DNA from: Dryas octopetala
Lineage: Eukaryota; Streptophyta; Magnoliopsida; Rosales; Rosaceae
Reading direction: 5' to 3'
Assembly (NCBI GenBank): GCA_963921425.1
Contig: OY992833.1
Location: 2,792,501 to 2,856,500 of the forward strand
DNA: 64,000 nt
The position numbers were made by a program, and so were the translations under genes. Positions within the stretch are counted from its first letter, which is position 1; each line of letters starts with the position of its first letter. This document shows positions 47,783 through 59,642 of this stretch, piece by piece. A model generated the notes under the pieces. It had not been told where the DNA came from, made no database searches, and saw nothing but the letters and a program-made list of their open reading frames with translations.

Positions 47783-47959
47783 TTTATTGTTTATTTAATC
47801 AATTTATTCTTATGATTAGTTTCAGATTTGCATATGTTACTTTGTTTAGTTGTTTTAAGGTTTGCACATGTATGAATAATTTTTTATTATCATATAAATT
47901 GTCATATTTCTTTCTTTAATTTGAAAGTAATTATTTTTCATTTATTTTATTGGAAGACA

Positions 47960-50212
47960 TTAAATATGGACTACAGTGATCAAAATCATAGCGAAGATAT
48001 TTGTCTTGTCAACAGTGCGACTACGCACACTGTCCTCCGAGATAGAAAATATTTTTCCAATATCGCATTAACAAAAGCTAAAGTAACCACTATATAAGGT
48101 TCTGCAAACCTAATAGAAGGCTCCGGAAGAGCCCACATTACGTTACCCAATGGAACTCAACTGTCCATTAACAATGCACTATACTCAAGCAGATCCAGAA
48201 GAAATCTGCTTAGTTTTAAAGATATTCGCTTGAATGGATATCACATTGAAACTACAACTATCTTTGCATTACATTCAATATCTACAGCCAGAAGCGTATA
48301 TTGGAGAAACTCCTCGTTTTCTCATCTAGGTTGTATTATACAACTATAAAATTTATTAAGGCTCATGCTGTCATGAACCCGAAGTTCATTGACCCAAATA
48401 TTTTCATGCTTTGGCATGATCAGTTGGGTCACCCTGGATCCACTATGATGCGTAGGATTATTTCAAATTCCTGTGGGCAACCATTAACGACTCAACATCT
48501 GATTGGGTCTAACAACAATCCTTGCACAGCTTGTTCACAAGGAAAGTTGATTATCAGACCATCTCCCTTAAAGCTTGATATAGAATCCTCATCCTTTCTG
48601 CAAAGAATTCAAGGAGACATTTGTGAGCCCATTCAACCATTATGTGGTCCATTTCGTTATTTTATGGTTCTAGTTGACGCATCCAGTAGATGGTCACATG
48701 TTTGCCTCTTGTAAACTCGTACTGTTGCATTTGCTAGGCTATTGGCTCAGATAATTAAATTACGAGCCTAGTTTCCAGATAATCCTATCAAGTCGATTCG
48801 ACTTAACAATGCTGGTGAATATACTTCTGAAGTCTTTAATGACTATTGCATGTCGGTTGGAATTGATGTTGAACATTCTGTTCCTCATGTCCATACCCAA
48901 AATGGTTTAGCGGAAGCTTTTATCAAGCGCCTTCAATTGATTGCTCTAACTTTGCTTATGCAATCAAAGTTGCCAGTTTATGCATGGGGACATGCTATTT
49001 TACATGATGCGTCATTAGTTCGACTGAGACCGGTGAATGATTATCAATACTCCCCTTTATAATTAGCACTTGGGAGAAAGCCAAATATTTCACATTTACG
49101 GACTTTTGGGTGTGCCGTATATGTGCCCATTGCACCTTCACAACGCATTAAAATGGGTCCTCAACAGAGGCTGGGGATATATATTAGTTTTGATTTATTC
49201 TCTATCATTAGATATCTCGAACTCTTAATGGGTGATATTTTTACCGCACGTTTTGCATATTATCACTTTGATGAGACAGTCTTCTCGCTGTTAAAGGGAG
49301 AGAAGACCGTTCCTGAAGAATGACGTGAATTATCGTGGACTAGATCCACTATGTATCATCTTGATCCTCGTACTACACAATGTGAAAATGAAGCACAACG
49401 GATAGTTGATCTTCAAAAGCTTGCTAATTAAATGTCAGATGCATTTACATATATAGCAAAAGTGACAAAATCACATATACCAGCTGTGAATACACCTGCA
49501 AGAATTGATATCCCAATTGGACAATTAAATGTGCCAGCAAATGATTCTCTGTTGCACGCCTAAAGCGCAGTAGACCAATAGGTTCAAAAAAGCAGTTCCC
49601 CGGAAGAGGAAATCAAAAGTAGATTCCAGTGAGAATGGCGAACCCACACTTAATAATTGTTCAGTTTTAGAACAAGAAAAAGTCTATGATGAGGCCCAAG
49701 CCCCAGAAAAGGCACATTTACCTAACAATAAAGAGATTTCTATAAATTTTGGATGCAATGATGAATTGTGGGATCGTGATGAAATGATCATTGATGATAT
49801 ATTTTCATTCATAGTAGCTACTGAGATCATTAAAGCTGATGATAATCTTGAACCTAGATCTATTGATGATTGCAGACATAGGCATGATTGGCCTAAATGG
49901 AAAGATGCAATTTAGGCTGAGTTGAACTCTTTAGAAAAACGTGGCGTATTCAGACCTGTAGTCTAAACACTACACAATTTGAACCCTGTAAGTTACAAGT
50001 GAGTGTTTACGAGAAAGCATAATGAGAAAAATGAGATTGCAAGATATAAAGCACGACTTATTGCATAAGGTTTTTCTCAAAGGCCTGAAATTAACTATGA
50101 TGAAACATATTCTCCCGTTATGGATGCAATTACATTCAGATATTTGATAAGTCTGGTAGTTTCAGAAAAACTCGACATGCAACTTATGGATGTTGTTTGC
50201 ATACTTAAGATT
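47960..50212 (+). pseudogene. copia Pol relic: protease, integrase and partial RT, 3'-truncated
   Basis: A protease remnant (V-N-S-A-T-T-H-T-V, with the catalytic D replaced by N) lies near 48010. The pre-integrase zinc module (W-H-D-Q-L-G-H-P ... C-T-A-C) is at 48412-48540. The integrase core has G-D-I-C-E-P near 48615, and the second acidic site reads R-L-N-N-A-G-E-Y (D to N). RT begins with W-P-K-W-K-D-A-I at about 49890 but carries several stops and ends near 50212 at a CT microsatellite, before the catalytic YVDD. RNase H and the 3' LTR are missing. A dead element. Confidence 0.85.
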
Positions 50213-50223
50213 TGGTTTTGAGA

Positions 50224-50227
<4 letters not shown>

Positions 50228-50270
<43 letters not shown>
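50228..50270. repeat. (CT)n microsatellite
   Basis: About 42 bp of perfect CT repeats at the point where the copia relic stops, with a shorter CT cluster at 50354-50380. Confidence 0.92.
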
Positions 50271-50276
<6 letters not shown>

Positions 50277-50329
50277 GTGTGCCTTTGTTTCTTAAATTTT
50301 CCATGTCAAAATTATGGTATATTCAATTA

Positions 50330-52610
50330 AATTACTCTATTTATGCCTTTGATCCATCTCTCTATCTCTCTCTCATTTCCAGATCTGATAATTTAATTTT
50401 GAGCCTTTTATTCCACTTCGAGGCTGGTTAGAGGTACGAGGCTGGTGGGCGCAGCACAGCTGGTGGTGTGAGGGAGAGAGGCATGCCGCCACCGGCGATG
50501 GGTTTTAGGTTGTTAAGGAAATCAGTGAGTTTGAATGTGTTGAAATCAATGGGTTTGAATCTGTTATGTGTTGATTTTGAATGGGTTCTTTTGCAGTTAT
50601 CTCCTCCATGAATCAATGGGTTCTTTTGCAGCCCTGCACAAAACCCATCTGACTGTAAAATTGCTGAGTTATCTTCTCCAGGCTTATACGTACTTGCTCC
50701 CATTTGACTTTAAAAGCAACAAAACCCACATCTGCCTTTTCTTCTGAGATCTTGGGTTTGACTCCATTAGATTGGTTTTTTCCTACTTGAATTTTCTTTT
50801 AGTTTTGGATAATAAAAAAGAAAATAAAATTGTGGGAGGATAGCAGAACAAGATTTGGAGGTGGGATGAGGGGTTTGATATTTGAGGATGGGGCCAACGG
50901 GGGAGAGAGCGAAGGAGAGAGATCAAATGATGGTGGACTTTCTCGTCTACTGGTGGAATTCAGGTTATAAAGTATATATATAGAGAGGTATTTTGGTCAC
51001 AGAAAATGCAAAAGAGCTAGTAAAGTTTTTGGGAAGGGGGTTCAAAAAGCTTAAGTTGTATTAAATAGGGCTATTTAATTAAATTGCTTTTTTTTTTTCT
51101 TGGTATGATTGCTTATTTCTTTTTTTTCTTTTTTGTTTATTCAATTATTATTTTTTAAATGTATTATTTTTTTATTATTTTTTGTCTATGTGGCATTTTT
51201 TTAAAGCCATGTCAGTGTGCCACGTCGACAAATAATGGCCTCCTAGACAGAAAACTTGACGGAGGTATGTCGGTGTAAGCTTGAGGTATTTGCGTATAAT
51301 TTGCTCTTAAAAAAAACAAAAAAAATATCACAACTCTCCTTCATCTTCTTCTTCCAGCAGATACCCAATAGCCCCACCATCCCTTTCTTCCTCTTCTTCT
51401 TCCTCCTCCTCCCTCACCCGCCCACATCCACCCACACCTACTTTCTTTCTCTTCTTACTCTCCTTCATCTTCCTTGTGCGGACCACCTCCTCCATCACCT
51501 CCCCTTCTTCTTCTTTGTCTTCCCCTTTAGCCATAAGCAAAAGAAAATGGAAGAAATCCACCCCATTTAAACTCATCACCTCTTCATCACCCACCCCACT
51601 GAAAATTGAAGAAATCCAGTTATGAATTCCATAAATAAAAAATAAATAAACTCACAAATTCAAGAAAAACAAGAATTTTAAAACCCACAAATTGATTTCC
51701 ATGGCTGCCCACTCGCCCACAATTGCGGCTTTCGCGCGACCACCCACTCACACATATCCACAACCACTTCTTCCCCTCAATTCGGATCTAAAACCACAAC
51801 CACACCCACGCCGTTGCAGTTAGCACTGAACCCCCATTAGAACAAACATCCAACACAACAAAAAATCATCTCGATCTGGAAAAAAGATAAAATGGGATTC
51901 TTATCCAAAATCACAACTCATACCCAAAAGTCTTGTACTTGATTACAATGGAGTGGAGATTCTTACCCAAATCTCATCCAATCGGGTTTAGCTAATCTTT
52001 TGCTTGAGAGTGGGTGGGACGGGAGTGGGTCTGCACATATTTAGATATGAGTCTAGATGGGTGAAGGAGTGGGCGCTGACATGGTCGACCTCAACACCGA
52101 CTGCAACACATTCAACTATGGCGTCGCATCCTTTGATTTCTTTGATGGTAGCTTCCCTTCCCTTATCAGACCCACCCCCCTTCCCCGCGTTCTGTCAACT
52201 GGTTAGAGATAGATGGATCTGTTTCATCTCCAATTTTTCTTTAATCTATTGATTTTTTTTTTAAGGGTAAAGGCATGGGTGGGTGAAGGAGGAGGGGAGG
52301 AAGAAGAAGGAGGAGGGGGTCGGATTGGGGGTTGCTGGAAATTTTTTAGTGTTTTATATTTTATATTTATTTATGTTTTAATATTTATAAATATTTTGAT
52401 GATTTTTTGAATGATTTTGTTATCTACGTGGCACTATTAATCCACATGGTAAAAATGTGGCATCCACATCATTAAAAAAGTCCAGTCAGCAAAAGCCACG
52501 CAAGTACTTAACTGACGGACGTTTATTTTTCAAGTTAGATCTTAATTCAGGTACACTTTTGAAAAAATAATTTATTCAGGGACTCAGTTAAAATGGCACA
52601 TAATTAAGTT
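50330..52610. mobile_element. MITE-like sequence with low-complexity tracts, no gene
   Basis: At 51180-51310, GACGGAGGTATG...GAGGTATTTGCGTATAATTTGCTC matches the end of the Mutator-type MITE at 3731-4942. At 52430-52610, phrases with ACGTGGCA and CTGACGGACG resemble the inner part of such ends. 51340-51560 is pyrimidine-rich and gives an acidic frame on the minus strand that I do not believe. Complete ends and target duplications were not found, so this is probably one or two decayed MITEs. Confidence 0.45.
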
Positions 52611-52612
52611 TT

Positions 52613-53300
52613 TTTTTTTTTTTTTAACAATAACATTGCATTAACACAGCCAAAAGGCAAAGAGAATTAATACAAGGTTATGGCAAGAAGCCGTACAACA
52701 ATAGAGCCAAAAAGATAAACGCTTACAACAAAATAAGAGCCTGACCTCGTAACGTCGGCATCGAGCAGACGCTAAACGCTTAGCGAACTAGGCGCGTTTG
52801 GATCCACAATCCAACCAACATCTCTAAATCGAGTCTGACAGTAGCCCAAGGTAGCAAATCGGGCAATTGTAACTGGCAGGACTGGTACCGGCAAGCATAG
52901 TAACCTCCCTACACCGTGTGATGAGAATCAAAGCAAAACTGGAAGAAAAAGCTCCAAAGAGCAACTAAGCGTCACTAAAGCAGGATTCGACGCTGCGCAA
53001 CGTGCAGATAGCTCACAACACCATAGACAAACCAAACTAGAGCGATCATAAAAAAGCTCTCTTTTATTAAGATGAAAAAGCTCTCACATGGAGAGATGAA
53101 AAAACTCTCACAAAGAGGGAAGAGAATATCTCAAAAGTGAAGAAGAAAAGGAGACGGAAGAGGCGGGGGTAGGAGCGGTGGGCCTGTGAGGAACACAGGA
53201 GCCACCACCCTTGAAAATACTTGGCTGAGAGAGATAGGAGTAAGGAGAGAGAACAGAGCATTTGGGGGTGACGGCTAGGGTTTTTTTTTTAAGTACCAAC
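52613..53300 (-). mobile_element. poly(A)-tailed insertion on the minus strand, LINE- or SINE-like
   Basis: A plus-strand T run (about 52611-52626) followed by non-coding sequence looks like the poly(A) tail and 3' part of a retroposon inserted in minus orientation. No RT domain is visible. The far end, near 53280-53300, is uncertain. TAATTAAG (left) and TAGTTAAG (right) might be a decayed target duplication. Confidence 0.4.
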
Positions 53301-54434
53301 TTTCATATAGTTAAGTAAGTTAAGTGTATTTATTAAACTTATGCTTAATTTTAAACACACTATTATTCTTTTCTAAAATTATAAAAATTATTTTCAGGGG
53401 AGTTTGCTTTACTAGAAAATGCTACAGTAAAATAATTTAATAATAAGAATAAAACAATAAAATAATAATTTCATAAAATTTAAATAAAATAAATCAAAAC
53501 CCTACTCACTCTCACTCTCTCCAATGACTGACATTGCCTCTCTCTCGAAAATGCAATCCTTATCAGCCTTCTCAACCACCACCTCACTCTCACTTTGCTC
53601 AGACTGCTCTCACTCAGATGAGAGCGTTGTTCCAAAACCTCGACGGCCCTCGCTTACGTCATCATTCGTTCACCGCAAGCCCACCATGCCCAAGCTCAAG
53701 ATTCGTTGCTCTGCCGCCCAAGCCCAGGCCCAATCGGCAAAGCCTTAGAAGGCTAAGCTCTGGGTCGGCCGCTTTGAGGAAGGCATCACCGACATTGTCG
53801 AGAGGTTTACGGAGTCCATCTCCTTCGACAAAGCCCTCTACAAGCATGAAATCATGGGCAGTAAAGCTCACGCTTCCTTGCTTGCCAAACAGGTTTTACT
53901 TTCTCTTTTTCTTGTTTTTTTTTTTTTTTAATTCTCTCAAAAATTTGATTTTTTTGGGGTCTTGGTTACGGAAATTGTTGTTCTGTTTGTGTAGGGGTTG
54001 ATCACTATTCCCGACCGGGATAGCATATTCGAAGGACTCGACGAGATCGAGAAGCGAATTGAGAGTAGCGAGTTCGAAAGGCTGACTGACAGAGAAGACT
54101 TGCACATGAACATTGAGGCTACGCTGATCGATTTGATTGGCCAGCCGGCGAAGAAGCTCCACCCGGCTCGGAGCCGAAACGATCAGATCCTAACCGATTT
54201 CTGATTGTGGTGCCGTGACGCGATGGAAGCGATTAGTGCAAGGATTAAGCACCTTCAGGTGTCGTTGGTCTGCTTGGCGATGAAGAATGAGGGTGTGATT
54301 GTGCCTGGCTACATGCATTTGCCGAGGGCGCAACCTGTGTTGCTTCAGCATTTGCTCTTGGCATTTGTGGAGCAGGTTTGGCTCTGTCAAAGTTGTGTGC
54401 TTGTGTTTGAAATCAACATGCATTGTAGAAAAAA

Positions 54435-55320
54435 AGGTAAATTACAATTTAATACCTCAACTTTACCTCAGATTTCAAGTTAGTACCTCAAGTTCAAAAA
54501 AGTTGCAATTTCATGCCTCAACTTTCATTTTGTTTCAAGTTAATACCTCTGTTAGTCTTGCCGTCAAAAAAGTCGTTATCTGATGACGTGGCACACCACT
54601 AAAGGCTTCATTTCAATTTAGTACCTCAACTTTACCATGTTTTTCAAGTTCATACCTCAAGTTTAAAAACTTGCAAATAAATAAATGTTTTTCAGTTTTT
54701 ATCTCAACTTCATCCCAACTTGTGACCCATCAAATCTTCACCAAAATCAACAATTTTATACTCATTTTGAAGTTATGAATCTCCTCTTTATAACCATATA
54801 GAAATAATTCAAAAAAGAGATATGAAACGTGAAATAAGTAGTCACAAATTAGGCTACCCGAAATTGTCAATTTGTTTGGAAAGTTTGGCACTTTCGGGTA
54901 GCCTACTTTGTGACCAATTATCTTGGGTTTCATAACTCCTTTTTGCATGATTTTTATATGGTTGTAAAGAGAAGATTCATAGCTTCAAAATGAGTATAAG
55001 ATTGATAATTTTGGTAGAGATTTGATGGGTAAAAAACTGGGGTGAAGTTGAGATAAAAACTGGAATACATTTCTTTATTTGCAAGTTTTTGAACTTGAGA
55101 TATGAACTTGAAAAATATGATAAAGTTGAGGTACTAAATTGAAATAAAGCCTTTTAGTGGTGTGTCACGTTATCAGATAACGACATTTTTGACGACAAGA
55201 CTAACGGAGGTATTAACTTGAAACAAAATGAAAATTGAGGCATGAAATTGCAACTTTTTGAACTTGAGGTACTAACTTGAAATCCGAGGTAAAGTTGAGG
55301 TATGAAATTGTAATTTACCC
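54435..55320. mobile_element. Mutator-type foldback MITE in an intron of the pseudogene
   Basis: The element is almost entirely one inverted repeat: arms of about 440 bp meet near 54877. The ends are AGGTAAATTACAATTT and (inverse) GGGTAAATTACAATTT, flanked by the 9-bp duplication TAGAAAAAA (54426-54434 and 55321-55329). It shares phrases (TACCTCAACTTT, ACCTC(T/C)GTTAGT, GACGTGGCA) with the MITE at 3731-4942. No coding capacity. A transcript through it would fold into a long hairpin. Confidence 0.92.
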
Positions 55321-55329
55321 TAGAAAAAA

Positions 55330-55880
55330 CTATTAAGAGTGAGAGGTCCCTAAAACCCTAAACCCTAAACCCTAAACACAGCTTGAAAGTGAAAAAGGAC
55401 GATTGAACTAAAAAAATATTTGCTCAGTTAGCTCCTACTTTTTTAATGATATTACTCCTTCATCTTTTATTATTGTTTTAATTTTTTTTTATTGGTCGAT
55501 TAAAGAACTTTTTTCTTTTAAATTTAACATAGAATGACCATTAAATAATTTTTTTTCTTCATATTATTAATTATATGTCATTTTTATTATTTCTATAAAT
55601 TTTTTGTGATACTTAAAAATTAATCTTTTAGGTAAAAAAATAGAAACTGAGTGTTTGCTTAATCTATTTATATATATATATACATTTATTGTGCTATGGT
55701 ATATGTTTTATAATCATTCATTATTTGTAATGTTTCTAGTGGCTTCATAGTGGTTAGGTGTTATTACTGTGTAAATTGGCATGCTGGGTGTTTATGAAGT
55801 TGTTTGCGTGACCTCTATTATATGCTTGCTCTTTAGAAGAGTAAAATCTAGCTAGGCATCTTTTTGTTGTGTACTTGTGT
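55330..55880. other. intron sequence of the pseudogene
   Basis: AT-rich, no other feature. A short CCCTAAA run lies at 55352-55377. Confidence 0.6.
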
Positions 55881-57083
55881 AGCTTGAATGGGATGCTAGT
55901 CGTTTACTAGATTGTAGAATGAGGTTGAATTTTTGCCCTTTAGGTACTTGTGCATTGGCTGGCACTGGACTTCCAAATGATCGATTTATGACCTCCGATG
56001 CTTTAGGCTTCACTGCTCCTATGAGTAACAGGTATGTCTCTTCGTACGAATCTTTGGTTTAAATCAAAGTTGATCTCTTTTTGTGCGTTTGCAGCATGGA
56101 GCTTCATAATCCCTCCATGTTTCATTGGCATTTTGCAAAAGATGCTGTAAGCTGGCCAATTAATTAACTGATCAGTCAATTGCTTTGAAATATTCCTTGT
56201 ACCATTTCTTTTTCCATATTTCCCTCCCAATGCATGTGAGGCATATCAACACACACAATAAACGTTGAATGGTTTCCATTGTTTGTCATTCTAATGAACA
56301 AATTGTAAGGAACTCTAAGAAAAAACCTATCTTTGACAGCGTGAAGACAATTTTGGGGATGCTTGAAGTGTCTGCAGAGTTTGCACTGAACATTACTTTT
56401 AATAATGAGAGAATACAAAAGGTTTTACCTGTTGGTCATCTTGATGCCACAACGCTTGCTGATTATCTCGTGAAGAAGGCAAGTTTTATTGATCAACCTT
56501 CTTTTTCACCAATTAGACAAGCTTAGACCTTTTCAAATTATCCTTCATACTTAGAAATTTAGTTCTATAATTGCAGCTATCCATGTAACTATTCAAACTC
56601 TTTAGATCAATGATCTCAATGACCCATTTTATGCATCTGAAAATGACTTGTCTAGATTTATTGAAGTTAGGGTTTCTTTGTATTTGCTATAATTTTCAAT
56701 TATTGCATTCCCTTGTTTACTAAAGCTGGAAAAGAAAAATGACTTGAAGTTATCCATATAACTGTTATGTGGGGAGAGAAATGACTCAAAAAATTGGAAG
56801 AGAAAGGTGGTAGCTAGTGCATCCACTGTCTGAGATAAGGGAGATAAGATATGGTGGGGTATATATCGCAATACTAATCTATAAATAGGTGCATGCATTC
56901 TGTTCTTGATCAGTTGAGGAGTATATTACTGCCTGCATTATGCTCTTAATCAGTTGAGGAGTATAATTACTGTATGCATTATGTTCTTAATTAGTGTCTG
57001 TAGTCTTGTGCCTAAATCATGGTGGTCTATAGTTTGTACTAAAATATTTTACCCTTCCCATGATGTTATAAATAAAAAGTCCA

Positions 57084-57183
57084 AAATTCTTTTCATAATT
57101 TCTATTGAAGTTGCGTTTCTGGTTTTATGCAGGAAATTCTTTTCATAATTTCTATTGAAATTGCGTTTTTGGTTTTATGCAGG
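57084..57183 (+). repeat. 50-bp tandem duplication at a splice acceptor
   Basis: 57084-57133 and 57134-57183 are copies differing at two bases. Each ends GGTTTTATGCAGG, so the 3' splice site before the last pseudogene exon is duplicated. Confidence 0.95.
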
Positions 57184-57434
57184 GAGTACCTTTCTGAACT
57201 TGTCATGACATAGTTGGAAGGGCGGTAGCCTTGTGCGTCTCAAAAAACTGCCAGCTTCAAGAGTTAAGTCTTGATGAGATAAGACTTCCAGTGTTTGACA
57301 AGGATGTATACGAGTTTCTTGGTGTAGAGAATGCAGTTAAGAAATTTTGCTCATATGGTTCCACAGGGTCATCATGCATTGCCAGTCAACTTGAACACTG
57401 GGTTACTAAACTTGAAATCCCCAAAGGGGCCTAA

Positions 57435-57690
57435 CCAACGAATGATGCTAGAGATATATAATGTGGAGTGCTAACAACAATTAGGAAACTATCACTGAAA
57501 AATTTGAATTAGTGCTTTTCTGAGGATCAAATAGTCTTGGAATAGGTGGATTCAGTGAGGCCTTTTTGTTAGGACGCCGCCACTCCCTTAACTTTCTTTC
57601 GAACTGGGAATAACAAATTTTCAAAGTTAGAATTTTTATTAAGTATGAAATTGATAAACAAAACAAGTTGTGTAAGACTTACTTTTGGCT
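57435..57690. other. intergenic between the lyase pseudogene and the PMD relic
   Basis: No gene recognised. A candidate boundary of the PMD-carrying insertion may lie here, but no inverted repeat or target duplication was found. Confidence 0.4.
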
Positions 57691-57699
57691 TCAATTTTT

Positions 57700-58028
57700 G
57701 GCTGAGGACTAATTGGTACCGTCCGAACTTCAATACTACTCTTCTTCTTCTTCCCAATTTCATTTCTATCAAAAGGTGGACTGTCAACCGCTAGCGCTTT
57801 CACTTTGGCCCATTCTCGGCCAAAAATATTTTGGGTCCAACGTCCTTACCACGATATGTATACAGCCGAAGCAAATGTTGAAGGCCGAAATTTGGCAAGC
57901 TCAAAACGGTCAAAGGCTAGACATTGGGTCGCTAACACTTTGTCAGAATAAGTTGACCAGAATTTATTACTGCTCAAGTTCAGCCGAAAGAATGACCACC
58001 GGTTCAACGAGCTGAAGGGAGGCACTAG
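57700..58028 (-). pseudogene. plant mobile domain (PMD) relic, C-terminal piece
   Basis: On the minus strand, 58028 down to about 57860 reads P-F-S-S-L-N-R-W-S-F-F-R, then F-D-R-F-E-L-A-K-F-R-P, the part of PMD proteins that follows A-R-Q-F-G-Y-I-Q. That motif lies at about 59640-59680, on the other side of the solo LTR. Removing the LTR and one ACTAG copy joins the two pieces. A stop and frame changes show it is dead. PMD (PF10536) is found in MAIN/MAIL1 and in many plant transposons. Confidence 0.75.
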
Positions 58029-59637
58029 TGTTAGTTCTAGGATTTTGTATATTGGCTCTTTCTTGCCAAAATTATTGAAATAATTGTACATTTGCCACAT
58101 TCAACAAGTTTTAGAATAGAATTAAAATTCTAGTTTCATAGGGTTTATTTATGGAATTAAGAAATCAAGTTGAAAGTCTCATAGCATGTGGACCAAGGTA
58201 AAATGCATTTCATGCATCATATTTTTGCATTTTTGATGAGTCTTTAAAATGCCTTCAAGTTTTGTTTTCATCATTTAAAATGACATGTGTTGTGCACATG
58301 AGGCTGTCTTCCTCAGCTTTCATTACACACACACGTGCACCTTGAGTTGGTTTAAATAACTTTTAAATGCGTTTGTCTTTTATTCATTTATAGAAAGAAT
58401 TTTGCTATCCACATAAGGACATTTGTTTTCTCAGCCCTTAATTTACACGCACACACACATACACTGTAGATCTTCTTCCTCCTCTCACACACGCACAGTG
58501 ATGCATTTCTTGGCTGAAATTCCGTTTGTTCAAATTCTTTCTTACAGCCACATCATTATTCTCATCCTAATCCTTTCATGGCATGATACTTGGATGTTCC
58601 TTTTGCTAACTTTGTCTTCTAGCTAAACCAAGTAAGAAGCCTCAAAGTGTCCAAATTAGGTGAGAATGGATTTGATCAAAAGATGGGTACAGTTTACATT
58701 TTTTTTTTTCAGCTCTTTCATTTTGTTCTTCTCGCTTTGGTTTTTATGGAGAGAGTTTTTGGAGAGAAAAATTCTTTTTAAATGAAAATGACTTTTCAAT
58801 CCAAATTTATGGTTTCCTAAAATCCGAGTTGTTTTTTGTGCTTATCAAATTCATCAAATACTCATATAGATTTTAGGCTTGGATTCTCCATCAGCTTCTT
58901 CAAGACTTAATAGTTTGAATAAGTTAATTTTTTAAAAATCCTCAGTTGCATTCATCGCATATGTTTTTATATCTATTCTGCTTGGTTGATGTTAGTGCCG
59001 TACATTGAAGAGCTCAAGGAGTGAGCTGTCAATGGCATGATTGACTGACTGCTTGACTCAAGGTGTTTGCAAAAAGATGCATAAGGGTAAGAAGCTGCCA
59101 CTTAAAGATAAGACTTAAGTGATTGAGCTTGTTTGTGTGATTCTTTGTATTGAAACTTTTGATAGTGGATTGTTTGGTCAGCCCAAAATGACCCATAGTT
59201 TTTTAACCCTTTAGTGGTTTTTCTGGGTGAACAATATTGTGTTTTCCTCCTTGATTGTTTCTCTTTTGTTGCTTATTGTTAAACTGGAAATATAAACACA
59301 AGAACACACACTTCACTCATGAGCATGATAACTTGAATCCGTGAATAATAAGTTAAACCTATTAACAATTCACACACCACTCTAGTTGTTGATAGCGCTG
59401 AGATACCTACTGTGATGGATCCTTTGAGTGCCTAGATTGTCACTTGCGTATTGAACACATTTGCTATGAGTTGATTGAGACATTGGTGTGATTATTTGCA
59501 GAGTCAATTTGAGGTTCAGAATTATCTTTGGTTGATTAGTTTCTGACTCAACACGTAAGCAAAAATTGGGGTCCTGTAACTTAGAGTGGTTTTAACTAAG
59601 TTAATTCGGTTGTTGTGTCACCTAATTCCAAATTACA
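58029..59637 (+). mobile_element. solo LTR (1.61 kb) inside the PMD relic
   Basis: TGTTAGTTCTAGGATTTTG to CCAAATTACA, flanked by ACTAG at 58024-58028 and 59638-59642. It is the same family as 26640-28220, in opposite orientation, sharing GTGGTTTTTCTGGGTGAACA and AAAAATTGGGGTC blocks. No internal region. Short frames inside are not coding. Confidence 0.9.
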
Positions 59638-59642
59638 ACTAG

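Larger units (their letters stand above)
53524..57434 (+). pseudogene. argininosuccinate lyase pseudogene
   Basis: Exon remnants match plant plastid argininosuccinate lyase, the last step of arginine synthesis (argininosuccinate to arginine and fumarate). They are 53524-53892 (transit-peptide-like S/T-rich start, then K-L-W-V-G-R-F-E-E-G, F-D-K-A-L-Y-K-H), 53995-54375 ([17 protein letters not shown]), 55883-56031 ([11 protein letters not shown]), about 56323-56478 (I-F-D-S-V-K-T-I-L-G-M-L-E-V) and 57183-57434 (C-S-Y-G-S-T-G-S). Stops occur at 53746, 54202 (R to stop) and 57195 (R to stop). The exons carrying the GSSxMPxKxN signature and catalytic Ser, about 90 residues, are missing. One intron has a GC donor. 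The large remaining introns show it is a gene duplicate, not a processed copy. Confidence 0.93.

Noticed and set aside
51256..51594. Acidic Glu-rich frame (minus) and its plus-strand partner
   Set aside because: Composition effect of a pyrimidine-rich tract; no conserved domain.
55352..55377. Telomere-like CCCTAAA repeats
   Set aside because: Only a few imperfect units in an intron; too short for an interstitial telomere array.
53524..57434. Functional argininosuccinate lyase gene
   Set aside because: Three in-frame stops and loss of the exons with the catalytic signature exclude it.
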